64,000 bases of DNA. Origin: Alkalitalea saponilacus (GTDB taxonomy: Bacteria > Bacteroidota > Bacteroidia > Bacteroidales > Marinilabiliaceae). The notes beneath the pieces were generated by a model. That model had not been told where the DNA came from, did not search any database, and worked only from the letters and a program-made list of their open reading frames with translations. Position numbers and translations under genes: made by a program. The stretch spans positions 124,001 through 188,000 of the forward strand of contig NZ_FUYV01000006.1 of NCBI RefSeq assembly GCF_900168165.1, read 5' to 3'. Positions 34,885-44,675 of the stretch are shown in pieces. Within the stretch, counting starts at the first letter, position 1. Each line of letters begins with the position of its first letter.

Positions 34885-36777
34885 CTATTCTAGATAGGTG
34901 TATCCATACAATCCAGATCGGTATGTAGACAAAAACTCTTTACCTTCCTCCGCCGTAATTTTTCCTGCTTTTACAGAACTTGTTACCCAGGTTTCTACTG
35001 TTCTTACCAGTTTTTTCGGATTAAACTGAACATATTCAAGAACTTCGGCAACAGTTTCTCCGTCAATGATTTGCTCAATGTTATAATCATCTTTATTTAC
35101 ACTTACATGCACCGCATTGGTATCACCAAACAGGTTGTGTAAATCGCCCAGTATTTCCTGGTAAGCACCTACCAAAAACACACCAATATAATAGGTTTCT
35201 CTGGATTTTAAAGGGTGTACCGGCAAATAGTGTGAGATATTCCTGGTGGCGATGAAATTGTCGATTTTACCATCAGAATCACATGTAATATCTTGTAAAG
35301 TGGCGGCGCGTGACGGTTTTTCGTCCAACCGATGAATGGGCATGATTGGGAAAATCTGGTCGATGGCCCAGGAATCAGGCAGCGACTGAAACAATGAAAA
35401 GTTGCAGAAATATTTGTCAGACAGTATTCTTGACAGATTCCTGAATTCATCGTTGGGATGTTTCATGGTAGATGCCATTTGGTGAATTTCACCTGCAATA
35501 GACCAGAATAAACGTTCAACTCTGGCTCGTGTTACCAAATCCAGAACTCCGAGACTATAACGGTCAAGTGCCTCCTCACGAATCTGAAGCGCATCATGCC
35601 AACTCTCCAACATCCTTGGCTGATTTAGGTTGTCCCATAAATCATAAAGCTCTTTCACCAAATCGTGATCCTCATCGCCTACTTCATCATCATCCTTCCA
35701 CATAGGAGGAGAGGTTGCCTCCAGTACCTCAAATATAAGAACAGAATGGTGAGCCGTTAATGAACGTCCGGACTCTGTGATTACATTTGGATGAGGAATT
35801 CCCTCCTTATCACTGGCTACAACGAAATGAGAAATGGAGTCATTAACATACTCCTGTATGGTGTAATTCACACTGCTTTCACTGATGGAAGAGCGCGTTC
35901 CGTCATAATCAACGCCCAAGCCTCCGCCAATATCAACAAAGTCAATTTTAAATCCAAGTTTATGAAGCTGGACGTAAAATTGAGCAGCTTCGCGAAGTGC
36001 TGTTTTTATCCTGCGGATTTTTGTGACCTGGCTGCCAATATGAAAATGGATCAGGCGCAGACAATCTTCCATTTTGTTCTTTTCAAGGAATTCGCAAGCT
36101 TCTAATAATTCACTTGATGAAAGACCAAATTTGCTTTTATCGCCTCCCGATTCTTCCCATTTTCCACTTCCACTGCTGGCAAGTTTTATTCTAATACCGA
36201 TATTTGGCTTAATTTTCAGCCTTTTGGAAATGGACGCAATGAGTTTAAGTTCATTAAGTTTTTCAACTACAATGAAAATCCTTTTACCCATTTTTTGAGC
36301 CAACAGTGCCAGTTCAATGTAGTCCTCGTCTTTGTATCCGTTACAAATAATTAACGAATTGGTCTCAGTATTGATGGCCAACACTGCATGAAGTTCAGGT
36401 TTTGACCCCGCTTCAAGACCAATGTTGAATTTCTTTCCGTGGCTTACAATCTCTTCCACAACCTGACGCATTTGATTTACCTTAATCGGGTAAATCAAAA
36501 AATTCTGTGCTTTGTATTCGTATTCCTCGGCTGCTTTTTTAAAACAGGTGGATATGGTTTCAATCCGGTTATCTAAAATATCCGGGAATCGGATGAGAAC
36601 AGGGTTGGGGACATCCCGAACCATTAATTCATCCATGAGTTCCTTGAGGTCAACGCCTGCCTGACCTTTTTTCGGGGTTACTATAACATTCCCTTTATCG
36701 TTAATGGAAAAGTAATCCACTCCCCAACCGTTGATGTTGTAAAGTTCAGCAGAATCTTCAATACGCCATTTTCTCAC
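34885..36777 (-). CDS. speA: biosynthetic arginine decarboxylase
   Basis: The enzyme converts arginine to agmatine in polyamine synthesis and uses PLP. The PLP-binding lysine is Lys99 in LIYPIKVNQ. Further family motifs are RLIHFHIGSQVTKIR, FVDIGGGLGVDYDGT, NVITESGRSLTAHHSVLIFE and YYIGVFLVGAYQEILGDLHN. The length of 630 residues matches SpeA (~630-660). The protein starts directly with the catalytic fold and has no signal peptide, so it is cytoplasmic. No agmatinase or agmatine deiminase gene is adjacent. It stands 92 bp downstream of a GH5-like gene with no obvious functional link. Confidence 0.96.
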   Translation of the reverse strand: MRKWRIEDSAELYNINGWGVDYFSINDKGNVIVTPKKGQAGVDLKELMDELMVRDVPNPVLIRFPDILDNRIETISTCFKKAAEEYEYKAQNFLIYPIKVNQMRQVVEEIVSHGKKFNIGLEAGSKPELHAVLAINTETNSLIICNGYKDEDYIELALLAQKMGKRIFIVVEKLNELKLIASISKRLKIKPNIGIRIKLASSGSGKWEESGGDKSKFGLSSSELLEACEFLEKNKMEDCLRLIHFHIGSQVTKIRRIKTALREAAQFYVQLHKLGFKIDFVDIGGGLGVDYDGTRSSISESSVNYTIQEYVNDSISHFVVASDKEGIPHPNVITESGRSLTAHHSVLIFEVLEATSPPMWKDDDEVGDEDHDLVKELYDLWDNLNQPRMLESWHDALQIREEALDRYSLGVLDLVTRARVERLFWSIAGEIHQMASTMKHPNDEFRNLSRILSDKYFCNFSLFQSLPDSWAIDQIFPIMPIHRLDEKPSRAATLQDITCDSDGKIDNFIATRNISHYLPVHPLKSRETYYIGVFLVGAYQEILGDLHNLFGDTNAVHVSVNKDDYNIEQIIDGETVAEVLEYVQFNPKKLVRTVETWVTSSVKAGKITAEEGKEFLSTYRSGLYGYTYLE

Positions 36778-36869
36778 TTCTGACCAATGTTTTAAGGTTT
36801 ATAATATAAAGTGCGAAATAACTACTTTTTTATGAGAAAAGAAACAGATGTTACAATTCAAATTACTGA

Positions 36870-37868
36870 TTACTCCAACGAAGGTTTAATGGAGGTGTTT
36901 TTAATTGAATAAGGATGTGTAACAGCAACTTCCAATCCCCAGTCGGTTAAGCCTTTAAATTTGCCTCGCAACTCTCCCCGTGTCATGTCCATTTCAGCAC
37001 AGTCGCCGTTTCCAACGGCTCCCCACGACCAGGCCAGCCAACCAATGTCGTGTTTCTGGCACTGCTCCATGATGGTTTCATAGTCAATGTGCCTCGCACA
37101 GTTTACACCCATCGGTGCAAATTCTCCAACTATTAAAGGAAGGTTTAGGTTGACAGATTGTTCAATTCCATCAATGATTCGCTGAGTTGAGCCATCTTCA
37201 GCAACCCACCACATGTGTACAGAAAAAATTAAATTTGATAGTGGATCATGTTTCAATAAGCCGGGGCCTGTCTCCAGAAGAATGTCCAAATCCTGGCCCC
37301 AACCTGATGCATCAATTACTAATGGGCATCGTAATCCTGTTGCACGAATTCTATCAATGGCTAATTCGTAACCTATTCTGAATGTTTCTGCATCAACATC
37401 ATGTCCTCCACATTCGTTGACAATGTTAAGTAGCAGATAACGTTCATGTTTCTTCAAAACTTTAACAACATCAGGCCTTACCCAATAATCTACTTGTTCC
37501 TGTAGTTTTTCCCATTTGCCGGTTGCACCATGCAATTCCGGCATGGGGAAGATGCCGGCATCAACTGTGTTTTGAATGATTTTATCCAGGTTCTCTGGTG
37601 TAGCATTGATGTTTTCTGAATCCGTTAACCATACAATTCTTAAAGTGTTGGAGTTGGTTTTCGCAATTTCCGGAATGATGGTGTCTCCGGTTAAATCATC
37701 ACTCCAAATAAACATCTCGTTCACTCCCCGCATAACCAGTTTTTCATGGTTGGCGGTGTAAACATGTCTTCCTTTCACATACGCTACGCCATCTAATGAT
37801 GTATGATTTGATTTACAGCTTGCCAGTGCCAGCAATGCCATTAGTGAAAAGAAAGTGTAGGTTTTCAT
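36870..37868 (-). CDS. glycoside hydrolase family 5-like lipoprotein
   Basis: The lipobox LLALASCKS gives a lipid-anchored protein of 332 residues. It shows a GH5/clan-A barrel: YTANHEKLVMRGVNEMF at the start, SNTLRIVWLTD, the acid/base Glu in LLLNIVNECGG (the family consensus is usually NEP or NEW), FSVHMWWVAEDG, and a nucleophile Glu in LPLIVGEFAPMGV. The pattern resembles GH5 subfamilies with beta-mannanase activity, but the substrate is inference. An unknown lipoprotein gene lies 27 bp upstream on the same strand, probably in the same transcript. Confidence 0.82.
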   Translation of the reverse strand: MKTYTFFSLMALLALASCKSNHTSLDGVAYVKGRHVYTANHEKLVMRGVNEMFIWSDDLTGDTIIPEIAKTNSNTLRIVWLTDSENINATPENLDKIIQNTVDAGIFPMPELHGATGKWEKLQEQVDYWVRPDVVKVLKKHERYLLLNIVNECGGHDVDAETFRIGYELAIDRIRATGLRCPLVIDASGWGQDLDILLETGPGLLKHDPLSNLIFSVHMWWVAEDGSTQRIIDGIEQSVNLNLPLIVGEFAPMGVNCARHIDYETIMEQCQKHDIGWLAWSWGAVGNGDCAEMDMTRGELRGKFKGLTDWGLEVAVTHPYSIKNTSIKPSLE

Positions 37869-37895
37869 AGGAGTGTTTTTGAGTTAGGAAAATAA

Positions 37896-38465
37896 TTAAA
37901 GAGGGTTGCTTAAATCAAACTCAGCCCTAAATACAATTTCACCTAAATACCCCAGTTCATATGTCATGGTTGACAAGTCATCTGAAAGTATGACATTCCA
38001 GACACGATCAAGTTCATCATCCAGAAGATTGTCGGTATATTGATCTGCAGGGAATGATTGTCTGAATGGCGTTCCTGTTCCATCTGAATAGCCACCATAT
38101 AAAGTCAGGTCTTCTGGTGTGCCATCAGGATGTCTGTGATCGTGCCTGAATCGTAATGATCCGTGATCATTAATAAACATCCATGTACGTGAGGTATCAT
38201 CGTCAATGTGGAACGGAATATGCACTTCATCTGATTCGCAAACTGTGAAAAAGATGACCATTCTTTTATCTGCCCAACTGTCGCGTCCATCCTTGGTGTA
38301 TGTTTCTCTTCCTTCAAAAGATTGGCCGCAAAGGGATTTTAGATTGTCGAGGAATTGTTGTTCTGTTTCAGATAGGCTGTTAGATTGCTGAGAGTCTTGT
38401 CCCGGTGAGGTTGAACAAGCAACCAATATCCATGAAAGGGTTATGAGACTTAATACAGTTTTCAT
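37896..38465 (-). CDS. lipoprotein of unknown function
   Basis: A lipoprotein signal (VLSLITLSWILVACSTS) is followed by a Gln/Ser-rich linker and a compact ~155-residue domain with two Cys (LKSLCGQSFEG, FFTVCESD) and a His-rich loop (RFRHDHRHPDGT). I do not recognise the family. It probably shares a transcript with the downstream GH5-like lipoprotein (27-bp gap), suggesting a joint role at the cell envelope. Confidence 0.7.
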   Translation of the reverse strand: MKTVLSLITLSWILVACSTSPGQDSQQSNSLSETEQQFLDNLKSLCGQSFEGRETYTKDGRDSWADKRMVIFFTVCESDEVHIPFHIDDDTSRTWMFINDHGSLRFRHDHRHPDGTPEDLTLYGGYSDGTGTPFRQSFPADQYTDNLLDDELDRVWNVILSDDLSTMTYELGYLGEIVFRAEFDLSNPL

Positions 38466-39109
38466 TTTTCTTATAATTTAAAGTGTGCAATAGTTGGCTG
38501 ATTTTTTTATTCTACAGAATTACAAGCAGATATAAACATGCTTGCCAAATGTATAAGTTAATTGAAGTCAAAGATATACTCTTGTTTACAATCTAAAAGT
38601 TTAACGAATTATTAATTGTATTGATTCTAAGTTTAATTGCGATGCTAATTTATGCATAATAGAAAGCGGATTTATTTGATAAAAATCTATCTCTTCCCCT
38701 AAAGTTTAGATGTTTTGTATTTTCAAAGATGTATAAATCAATGATTTTCATGTGTGATGATGCTCCACTTAGTCATTTTACGATGCGGATGGAACCTCTT
38801 TTGTTGTCAAAACTGAAGTAAATATCGTATTTTAATGTTTATTTACAAAACAACAACCTGGGTGCTTTTTATAAATGGGTAGGCGAAATCATTAGTTCCT
38901 TTTCAAAAACCAATGAAAATAGTTTTCATGAGCGTTAAAAAACATCTTAAAAATTGTGTTATCTTGTAAATACATGTATATTTGTGTTTTTTAAATCATT
39001 TGTTGTGTAGGCTTGTCATATTAGGGGGCAGGGCACAATTTAACCAACTCATTATTATTTGTTTTGTTGTTAGCGTCTTTACAAGTTAAAATAATTTAAT
39101 ATCTGTACC
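38466..39109. other. 644-bp divergent spacer
   Basis: AT-rich DNA between the minus-strand lipoprotein genes and the GH2/GH105 operon. It holds the promoter candidate at 38954-38984. I see no credible short gene or strong repeat. Confidence 0.45.
38954..38984 (+). promoter_or_regulatory. candidate promoter of the GH2-GH105 operon
   Basis: TTG (38954-38956), a 20-bp spacer, then TATATTTG (38977-38984). A 10-bp palindrome ATACATGTAT (38970-38979) overlaps the -7 box and could be part of an operator. The leader would be ~120 nt. Confidence 0.45.
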
Positions 39110-41464
39110 ATGACCACTATTATCTACAAAAAATGGAAAAATCTTTTTACCCTTCTATTGATTTCAATATTTATTTTTAGCGGATGTATGGTTGACGACC
39201 ATGACTACCCTTCATCTCGCATAACAATTTCATTTAACAATGATTGGATGTTTATGGAAGGAGATCATGATGGAGCTCAGGCAAGAAGGTTTAATGACCG
39301 AAGTTGGAGAGCGCTGAATGTTCCCCATGATTGGAGTATAGAAGGAGAGTTTGATCAGAATAATCCAACCGGAAGAGGAGGGGGGTATTTGCCAAATGGT
39401 ATTGGCTGGTATAGAAAATCGTTCGATATTCCATCTGCCTTTGAAGGAAGAAGAGTTTTTATCCACTTTGATGGCCTTATGGCCAATAGTGATGTTTATA
39501 TTAACGGAGAGCATCTTGGGCACAGACCCTATGGCTACGTGAGCATGGAATATGAGTTGACCGATTACTTAAGGTACGGCCGCTCTAATACCATCGCTGT
39601 GCGTTTGGATAATTCAAAACAGCCAGCATCACGATGGTACACAGGTGCTGGAATTTATCGAAATGTCCGTCTTATAGTGAAGAATGATGTGCATATTGAT
39701 AATTGGGGAACTTTTTTTTCTACTCCGAAAGTCTCTGAAGAGTCTGCAACAGTAAGAGTGTTTACCACTTTGAAAAATAGTTCTGAGATTAGCCATCAAG
39801 TGCATTTAAATACGCTGATCCATAATCCTACAGGGGATCTTGTTTCAGAAAAAGGGACTGTTATAGATTTGGCACCAGGAGAAAAAATCGACATTGAACA
39901 AATATTAGAGGTGCTTAACCCTCAATTGTGGTCTCTTGATTCTCCTCAACTTTATAAAGGTATTTCACAAGTGACTATAGATAATGAGTTGCAGGATGAC
40001 CTTGTAACTAACTTTGGAATAAGGTCATTTCATTTTGAGCCTGCTACCGGATTTTACCTCAATGGTGAGAACATCAGAATTAAAGGTGTATGTCTTCATC
40101 ATGATGCAGGTGCAGTCGGTGCAGCCGTGCCTCTTGCAATTTGGGAGGAAAGATTTAATCAACTTCAATCAATCGGAATTAATGCCATAAGATTATCACA
40201 CAATCCTTTTGCACCCGAATTTCTGGAGTTGTGCGACCGCATGGGATTCATTGTTATGAATGAAAGTTTTGATACCTGGCGTGCACGTAAAAACCACGGA
40301 GATTACGGATATCAACATCATTTTGATGAATGGTGGGAGGAAGACACACGTTCCATTGTTCTAAGAGATCGCAATCACCCGTCCATATTTATGTTTAGCA
40401 TTGGTAACGAAATTAGGGATAATCTTGATAATGAGCAGGGGTTTGAAACATTCAGGATGCAGTATGATCTTGTTCATAAACTAGATGGGACACGCCCTGT
40501 TACAATGGGGTTGTTCAGACCCAATCAAGCCAATGTTTATCAGAATGGATTTGCTGAAATGATGGATATTGTAGGGCAAAATTATCGGGAAGAAGAGTTG
40601 CTGCAAGCATCAATTGATAACCCACACTGGAAAGTAATTGGTACGGAAAACGGGCATACCAGACAGGCATATCTGATTTGGAGAGATAATCCTGCCATCG
40701 CCGGACACTTTCTATGGACAGGATTCGATTATCTTGGCGAAGCCGACTGGCCTGAGGTGTCGCATGATTTTGGCCTTTTTGATCGCGCTGGTTTTACCAA
40801 ACCACGCACCTACGAAAGAGAAAGTTGGTGGTCTGATAAGCCTATGATCAGAATCTTCAGACGTGAACAACATTTAGGTGAAGGAGGACTTGTGGATGAT
40901 TGGACACCTACTGATTTTGATACATATGATGAAGCTCATATCGAAATTTATACCAATTGTGATGAAGTGGAATTGATCTTTAATGGTGAATCGCAGGGTG
41001 TCAGAAAACGTCCTGCCGATCATTCACCCATAAGATATCGACTGACCTATCAGCCTGGGTCTATAAAAGCAATTGGGCGAATTGATGGAAAAGATGTTGC
41101 AATTCATGAGATGCAAACGGCTATGCCTCCTTCTAATATTGCACTATCAGCGTCTAAAACTACATTGAAAAATGATTGGGATGATGTGGCCATCGTTCGT
41201 GTTATGCTGACTGATGAAAATGGCGTTCATTCTCCCAATTTTGATCGGCCATTGACTTTTAATGTTTCAGGAAATGGAGAGCTAATTGCGGTAGATAACG
41301 GACAACGGGATAGCCACGAGCCATTTAAGACCAATGTGAGAAGAACATCCAGAGGACAAGCCATTGCTATTGTGAGAGCTAACGCTGATGTTGGACAGAT
41401 TCTTGTGTCTGTGTCCGGTGAAGGTCTGGAAGAGAGCTCCATTGAGATTAATATAAACCAATAA
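39110..41464 (+). CDS. glycoside hydrolase family 2 lipoprotein (beta-galactosidase-like)
   Basis: The 784-residue protein has a lipobox (LISIFIFSGCMVDD). The GH2 architecture follows: sugar-binding jelly roll (WMFMEGDHDG, NVPHDWSIEGEF, GIGWYRKSFDIP, residues ~35-190), Ig-like immunoglobulin fold, then a TIM barrel starting GFYLNGENIRIKGVCLHHD. The acid/base Glu is in FMFSIGNEIRDN and the likely nucleophile Glu in VIGTENGHT. C-terminal Ig/DUF4982-like domains (from ~600) complete it. Substrates of the family are beta-galactosides, glucuronides or mannosides. Pairing with a GH105 12 bp downstream points to pectic or another uronate-containing glycan. Confidence 0.92.
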   Translation: MTTIIYKKWKNLFTLLLISIFIFSGCMVDDHDYPSSRITISFNNDWMFMEGDHDGAQARRFNDRSWRALNVPHDWSIEGEFDQNNPTGRGGGYLPNGIGWYRKSFDIPSAFEGRRVFIHFDGLMANSDVYINGEHLGHRPYGYVSMEYELTDYLRYGRSNTIAVRLDNSKQPASRWYTGAGIYRNVRLIVKNDVHIDNWGTFFSTPKVSEESATVRVFTTLKNSSEISHQVHLNTLIHNPTGDLVSEKGTVIDLAPGEKIDIEQILEVLNPQLWSLDSPQLYKGISQVTIDNELQDDLVTNFGIRSFHFEPATGFYLNGENIRIKGVCLHHDAGAVGAAVPLAIWEERFNQLQSIGINAIRLSHNPFAPEFLELCDRMGFIVMNESFDTWRARKNHGDYGYQHHFDEWWEEDTRSIVLRDRNHPSIFMFSIGNEIRDNLDNEQGFETFRMQYDLVHKLDGTRPVTMGLFRPNQANVYQNGFAEMMDIVGQNYREEELLQASIDNPHWKVIGTENGHTRQAYLIWRDNPAIAGHFLWTGFDYLGEADWPEVSHDFGLFDRAGFTKPRTYERESWWSDKPMIRIFRREQHLGEGGLVDDWTPTDFDTYDEAHIEIYTNCDEVELIFNGESQGVRKRPADHSPIRYRLTYQPGSIKAIGRIDGKDVAIHEMQTAMPPSNIALSASKTTLKNDWDDVAIVRVMLTDENGVHSPNFDRPLTFNVSGNGELIAVDNGQRDSHEPFKTNVRRTSRGQAIAIVRANADVGQILVSVSGEGLEESSIEININQ

Positions 41465-41476
41465 ACCTATAAGACT

Positions 41477-42871
41477 ATGAGATCTATTATTTTAAGTGCT
41501 TTTTGTCTTTTGATCGCTGTAAGTTGCTCAACAGACACCGAAAAGCAACCTGTTTTAACAGACACAACTGCTCCTTTGCATCTTTTGCAGGCCGACCATG
41601 GCGTTCCGTATGGCATTATGGCTGAAGAGGATATCATGGAAGTTTTATTCAGAGTTCATGAATATTTAGATAGAACAACACCAAAAACCCTGATTAATAA
41701 AAACTCATTATTGCCGGTATCTGACTATACTGAGATAGACAAAGAAACCATTTTTACAAGAGGCGATTACCGTTTGATCAGTTACGAATGGGGTGTTACC
41801 TATGGAGGCATGTTACTGGCTGGTGAAATCACAGGAGATAATAGATTTACGAACTACTCGGTAAGCCGATTGGAGTTTTTGTCAGAATTATTGCCTTACT
41901 TTAAGGAGTTATATGATAATGGTTTTGTTGAAGGTAACCCCATGAGAACCGTTATTGAACCTCGTTCATTGGACGATTCAGGTGCGATGGCTGCTGCTAT
42001 GATTAAAGCTGTGAGAGGAGGGTATACCGATGGTCTGGATTGGATGATCAGGAATTATGTGGATTACATATCCAATGATCAACTCAGGTTGTCAGATGGT
42101 ACATTGGCACGACATAGACCACAGCCATATACTCTCTGGCTTGATGATTTATTTATGAGTGTGCCTGCTCTGGCTCAAATGGGCGTTTACACAGGCGACG
42201 ATAAATATTTTGATGATGCAGTATTGCAGGTGAAGAACTTTTCGGATTACATGTTCAACTGGGATAAAGGTTTATACATGCATGGATATGTAACCGGAAT
42301 GGATGTTCACCCTGAATTCAGATGGGCACGTGCAAACGGCTGGGCCATTATGACCAAGATAGAGCTGCTCGATGTTTTGCCAGCATCTCACCCCGGATAT
42401 GATTTCGTAGTTAGCCTGCTTCAAGCCCATGTTGCCGGATTGGCAGAAGTGCAATCAGGATTTGGGTTCTGGCATCAGTTGCTGGATAGAAGTGATAGTT
42501 ATCTTGAAACATCAGCCACAGCCATATTTACTTATTCAATGGCTAAAGCAATAAATGAAGGTTGGATTGATGGTTTGGCATACGGACCTGTTGTCTCTTT
42601 GGCTTGGAACGCTGTTTCGACCAAAATTAATGCCATGGGACAGGTTGAAGGCACATGTGTTGGAACAGGTATGGCTTTTGATCCTGCTTTTTATTATGCT
42701 CGTCCGGTAAATGTTTTTGCTGCACATAGTTATGGGCCGGTTTTGCTTGCTGGTGCTGAGATGATTCGGTTGTATAGAGAACAAAAAACTTCAATGAATG
42801 ATAGCGCATTTCTGTTTTACGATGATGATGCTGAACTTGGAAGTGACCCAATTTTTTACGTTACACCTTAA
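41477..42871 (+). CDS. glycoside hydrolase family 88/105 lipoprotein (unsaturated uronyl hydrolase)
   Basis: The lipobox LIAVSCSTD is followed by an (alpha/alpha)6 barrel of the YteR/GH105 type. YEWGVTYGGMLLAGEITGDN, LWLDDLFMSVPALAQMG, RWARANGWAIMTKIELLDVL and FGFWHQLLDRSDSYLETSAT carry the conserved aspartates and aromatics. GH105 enzymes remove the 4,5-unsaturated uronic acid left by polysaccharide lyases, by hydration of the double bond. Its presence implies an upstream lyase step on rhamnogalacturonan, ulvan or a similar glycan, though no lyase gene is in this window. It is translationally close (12 bp) to the GH2 gene. Confidence 0.92.
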   Translation: MRSIILSAFCLLIAVSCSTDTEKQPVLTDTTAPLHLLQADHGVPYGIMAEEDIMEVLFRVHEYLDRTTPKTLINKNSLLPVSDYTEIDKETIFTRGDYRLISYEWGVTYGGMLLAGEITGDNRFTNYSVSRLEFLSELLPYFKELYDNGFVEGNPMRTVIEPRSLDDSGAMAAAMIKAVRGGYTDGLDWMIRNYVDYISNDQLRLSDGTLARHRPQPYTLWLDDLFMSVPALAQMGVYTGDDKYFDDAVLQVKNFSDYMFNWDKGLYMHGYVTGMDVHPEFRWARANGWAIMTKIELLDVLPASHPGYDFVVSLLQAHVAGLAEVQSGFGFWHQLLDRSDSYLETSATAIFTYSMAKAINEGWIDGLAYGPVVSLAWNAVSTKINAMGQVEGTCVGTGMAFDPAFYYARPVNVFAAHSYGPVLLAGAEMIRLYREQKTSMNDSAFLFYDDDAELGSDPIFYVTP

Positions 42872-42965
42872 ATTATTGAAAGTTATTTAGATATATTGAT
42901 GGTTCTGAAAGATACACAAATATTACCTATTTGTTTTAAACAGAACAAAACTCAAATATGAGAAG

Positions 42966-43005
42966 CAAAATAGAGGCTGTTCCCATGGGAACAGCCTCTA
43001 TTTTG
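42966..43005 (+). terminator. terminator after the GH2-GH105 operon
   Basis: 40-bp perfect palindrome with 20-bp arms (CAAAATAGAGGCTGTTCCCA and its complement), 94 bp after the GH105 stop. The GC core and terminal TTTT fit intrinsic termination. Confidence 0.8.
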
Positions 43006-43135
43006 TATTAGCCTAGTCAAAGGTAAATGTGATCTTATTGATAATGCTTTTATCTATTTAAAACCTCTACTCAATCTTATCGATTTTTTGCAATTGATGA
43101 ATTTCTTTAGCCGATGCAATGATGATGTTTGTAAA

Positions 43136-43168
43136 TTGGCAAAGATAGCAAGTTGTTGCTATCTTTGC
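43136..43168 (+). promoter_or_regulatory. promoter-like boxes overlapped by a hairpin upstream of the DEAD-box gene
   Basis: TTG (43136-43138), a 21-bp spacer and TATCTTTG (43160-43167) fit the Bacteroidota promoter. The -7 box is one arm of a perfect 13-bp inverted repeat GCAAAGATAGCAA / TTGCTATCTTTGC (43139-43151, 43156-43168; loop GTTG). It could be an operator or, if transcribed, an attenuator. Confidence 0.4.
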
Positions 43169-43215
43169 TTTCTTTTCATATTGCTCTAGGCCGACTTTAA
43201 AAACATATTCATATC

Positions 43216-44448
43216 ATGAGATTTGATAAATACGATTTCCATCCTCAACTAATTAGAAATCTAGCTGAGCAAGGGTTTAAAAAGCCTACCGATATACAAT
43301 ATAAATCGATTCCACCCATCTTAAAAGGTGAGGATGTTTTGGCGGTAGCACAAACCGGAACCGGAAAAACTGCAGCTTTTGCGATTCCGGTGATTGAAAA
43401 ACTTATTCACAGGAAAAGAAGTCTGGCTAATTTTGAAGTACGATGCATGGTAATGGTTCCAACTCATGAACTTGCGATGCAGGTGGCCGGGGTTTTTGAT
43501 TCCCTGCTAAAGGGGACTGGGCTTAAGGTTCTTGCATTAATAGGAGGGGTTGATCAAACACCACAGATTAATCGTCTGAAAAAAGGTGTTGATATCATGG
43601 TTGCCACACCAGGCCGTATGTTTGATTTGTCAAGTCAGGGCTATCTGGATCTAAAATCGATTGAAATTTTAATTCTTGATGAAGCTGATCATATGCTTGA
43701 ACTCGGTTTTTATAACGACATGCGTCAACTTTTCAGAAATCTTCCTAAGAATAAGCAAACATTGTTCTTTTCAGCAACGATTGATGAAAAAATAAAGGAT
43801 TTGGCTTATGGCCTGGTCAGACATGCAGTTCGAATTCATATCTCACCCAAGAATCCGGTTTCCGGCAAAATTGATCATGCTGTTACTTACGTGGAGATGG
43901 ATCATAAACGGTTTTTTCTGGAGAGGATTGTCAGAGAGAATCCCGATAGTAAAATATTGGTTTTTGTACGTACAAAAGTTCGTGCAGAACGTGTTCTTAA
44001 AGCGATGGAGCGAGTTGGACTCTCCTCTGAAACCATTCACAGCGATAAGGATCAGAAGAACCGTAACAGTGCTATGAGTAATTTCCGGGAAGGAATTAAT
44101 AAGGTTTTGATAGCTACAGACGTTAGTGCCAGAGGAGTCGATATACCTAATGTTGAGATTGTAGTAAATTATGATTTGCCTGAGATTCCGGAGAATTATG
44201 TTCATAGAGTAGGACGAACAGGTCGGGGCGTTAATCGGGGAAAGGCTGTATCATTTTGTAGCGATGAGGAACGTGAAATTTTGGAGCAAATTGAAGAGTT
44301 TTTAACAAATCCAATTGCCGTAATTAATATGAATACTGAAGAGTATGAAAAATCAATCGATTTTTCTCCTGCAGCTACACATGACTGGAAATCATTAATA
44401 GATGAAGATCTTGAAAAAGGTAAGAAAAAGATTAAAAAACGCAGATAA
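43216..44448 (+). CDS. DEAD-box RNA helicase (RhlE-like)
   Basis: The 410-residue helicase has the full motif set: a Q-motif region (GFKKPTDIQYKSIPPIL), motif I AQTGTGKTAAF, motif Ia PTHELAMQV, motif II LDEADHMLELG, motif III FFSATI, motif V ATDVSARGVDIPNV and motif VI HRVGRTGRG. A short basic tail (GKKKIKKRR) follows the core, as in RhlE-type proteins that act in ribosome assembly or RNA turnover, often at low temperature. It appears monocistronic, with its own promoter-like region at 43136-43168. Confidence 0.95.
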   Translation: MRFDKYDFHPQLIRNLAEQGFKKPTDIQYKSIPPILKGEDVLAVAQTGTGKTAAFAIPVIEKLIHRKRSLANFEVRCMVMVPTHELAMQVAGVFDSLLKGTGLKVLALIGGVDQTPQINRLKKGVDIMVATPGRMFDLSSQGYLDLKSIEILILDEADHMLELGFYNDMRQLFRNLPKNKQTLFFSATIDEKIKDLAYGLVRHAVRIHISPKNPVSGKIDHAVTYVEMDHKRFFLERIVRENPDSKILVFVRTKVRAERVLKAMERVGLSSETIHSDKDQKNRNSAMSNFREGINKVLIATDVSARGVDIPNVEIVVNYDLPEIPENYVHRVGRTGRGVNRGKAVSFCSDEEREILEQIEEFLTNPIAVINMNTEEYEKSIDFSPAATHDWKSLIDEDLEKGKKKIKKRR

Positions 44449-44675
44449 TAGTCCCTGATTTAATTGCCTTTTGGATTAAAAAATCATAAATTTATTAAAA
44501 ATAAAGCACTGTTTTTTGAAACGATAATCTCTTGAGTTGCGTACAATTTAATAAAGGATGACATGATACATTAAAACCTTAAATGCTTCATAAAACAGTC
44601 TCCTTTATGGCTTTTATAGTCTGGAACGGGAACCCTGTGTTCGAAGTAGTTTTAATTTTAACTGGAGGAACGGTC

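Larger units (their letters stand above)
42872..43215. other. 344-bp spacer with terminator and promoter-like hairpin
   Basis: It contains the terminator palindrome at 42966-43005 and the hairpin/promoter region at 43136-43168. The ~130 bp between them shows nothing recognisable. Confidence 0.5.

Noticed and set aside
38750-38821. Short + strand ORF in the spacer before the GH2 gene
   Set aside because: About two dozen codons with no ribosome-binding site, signal peptide or resemblance to a known peptide.
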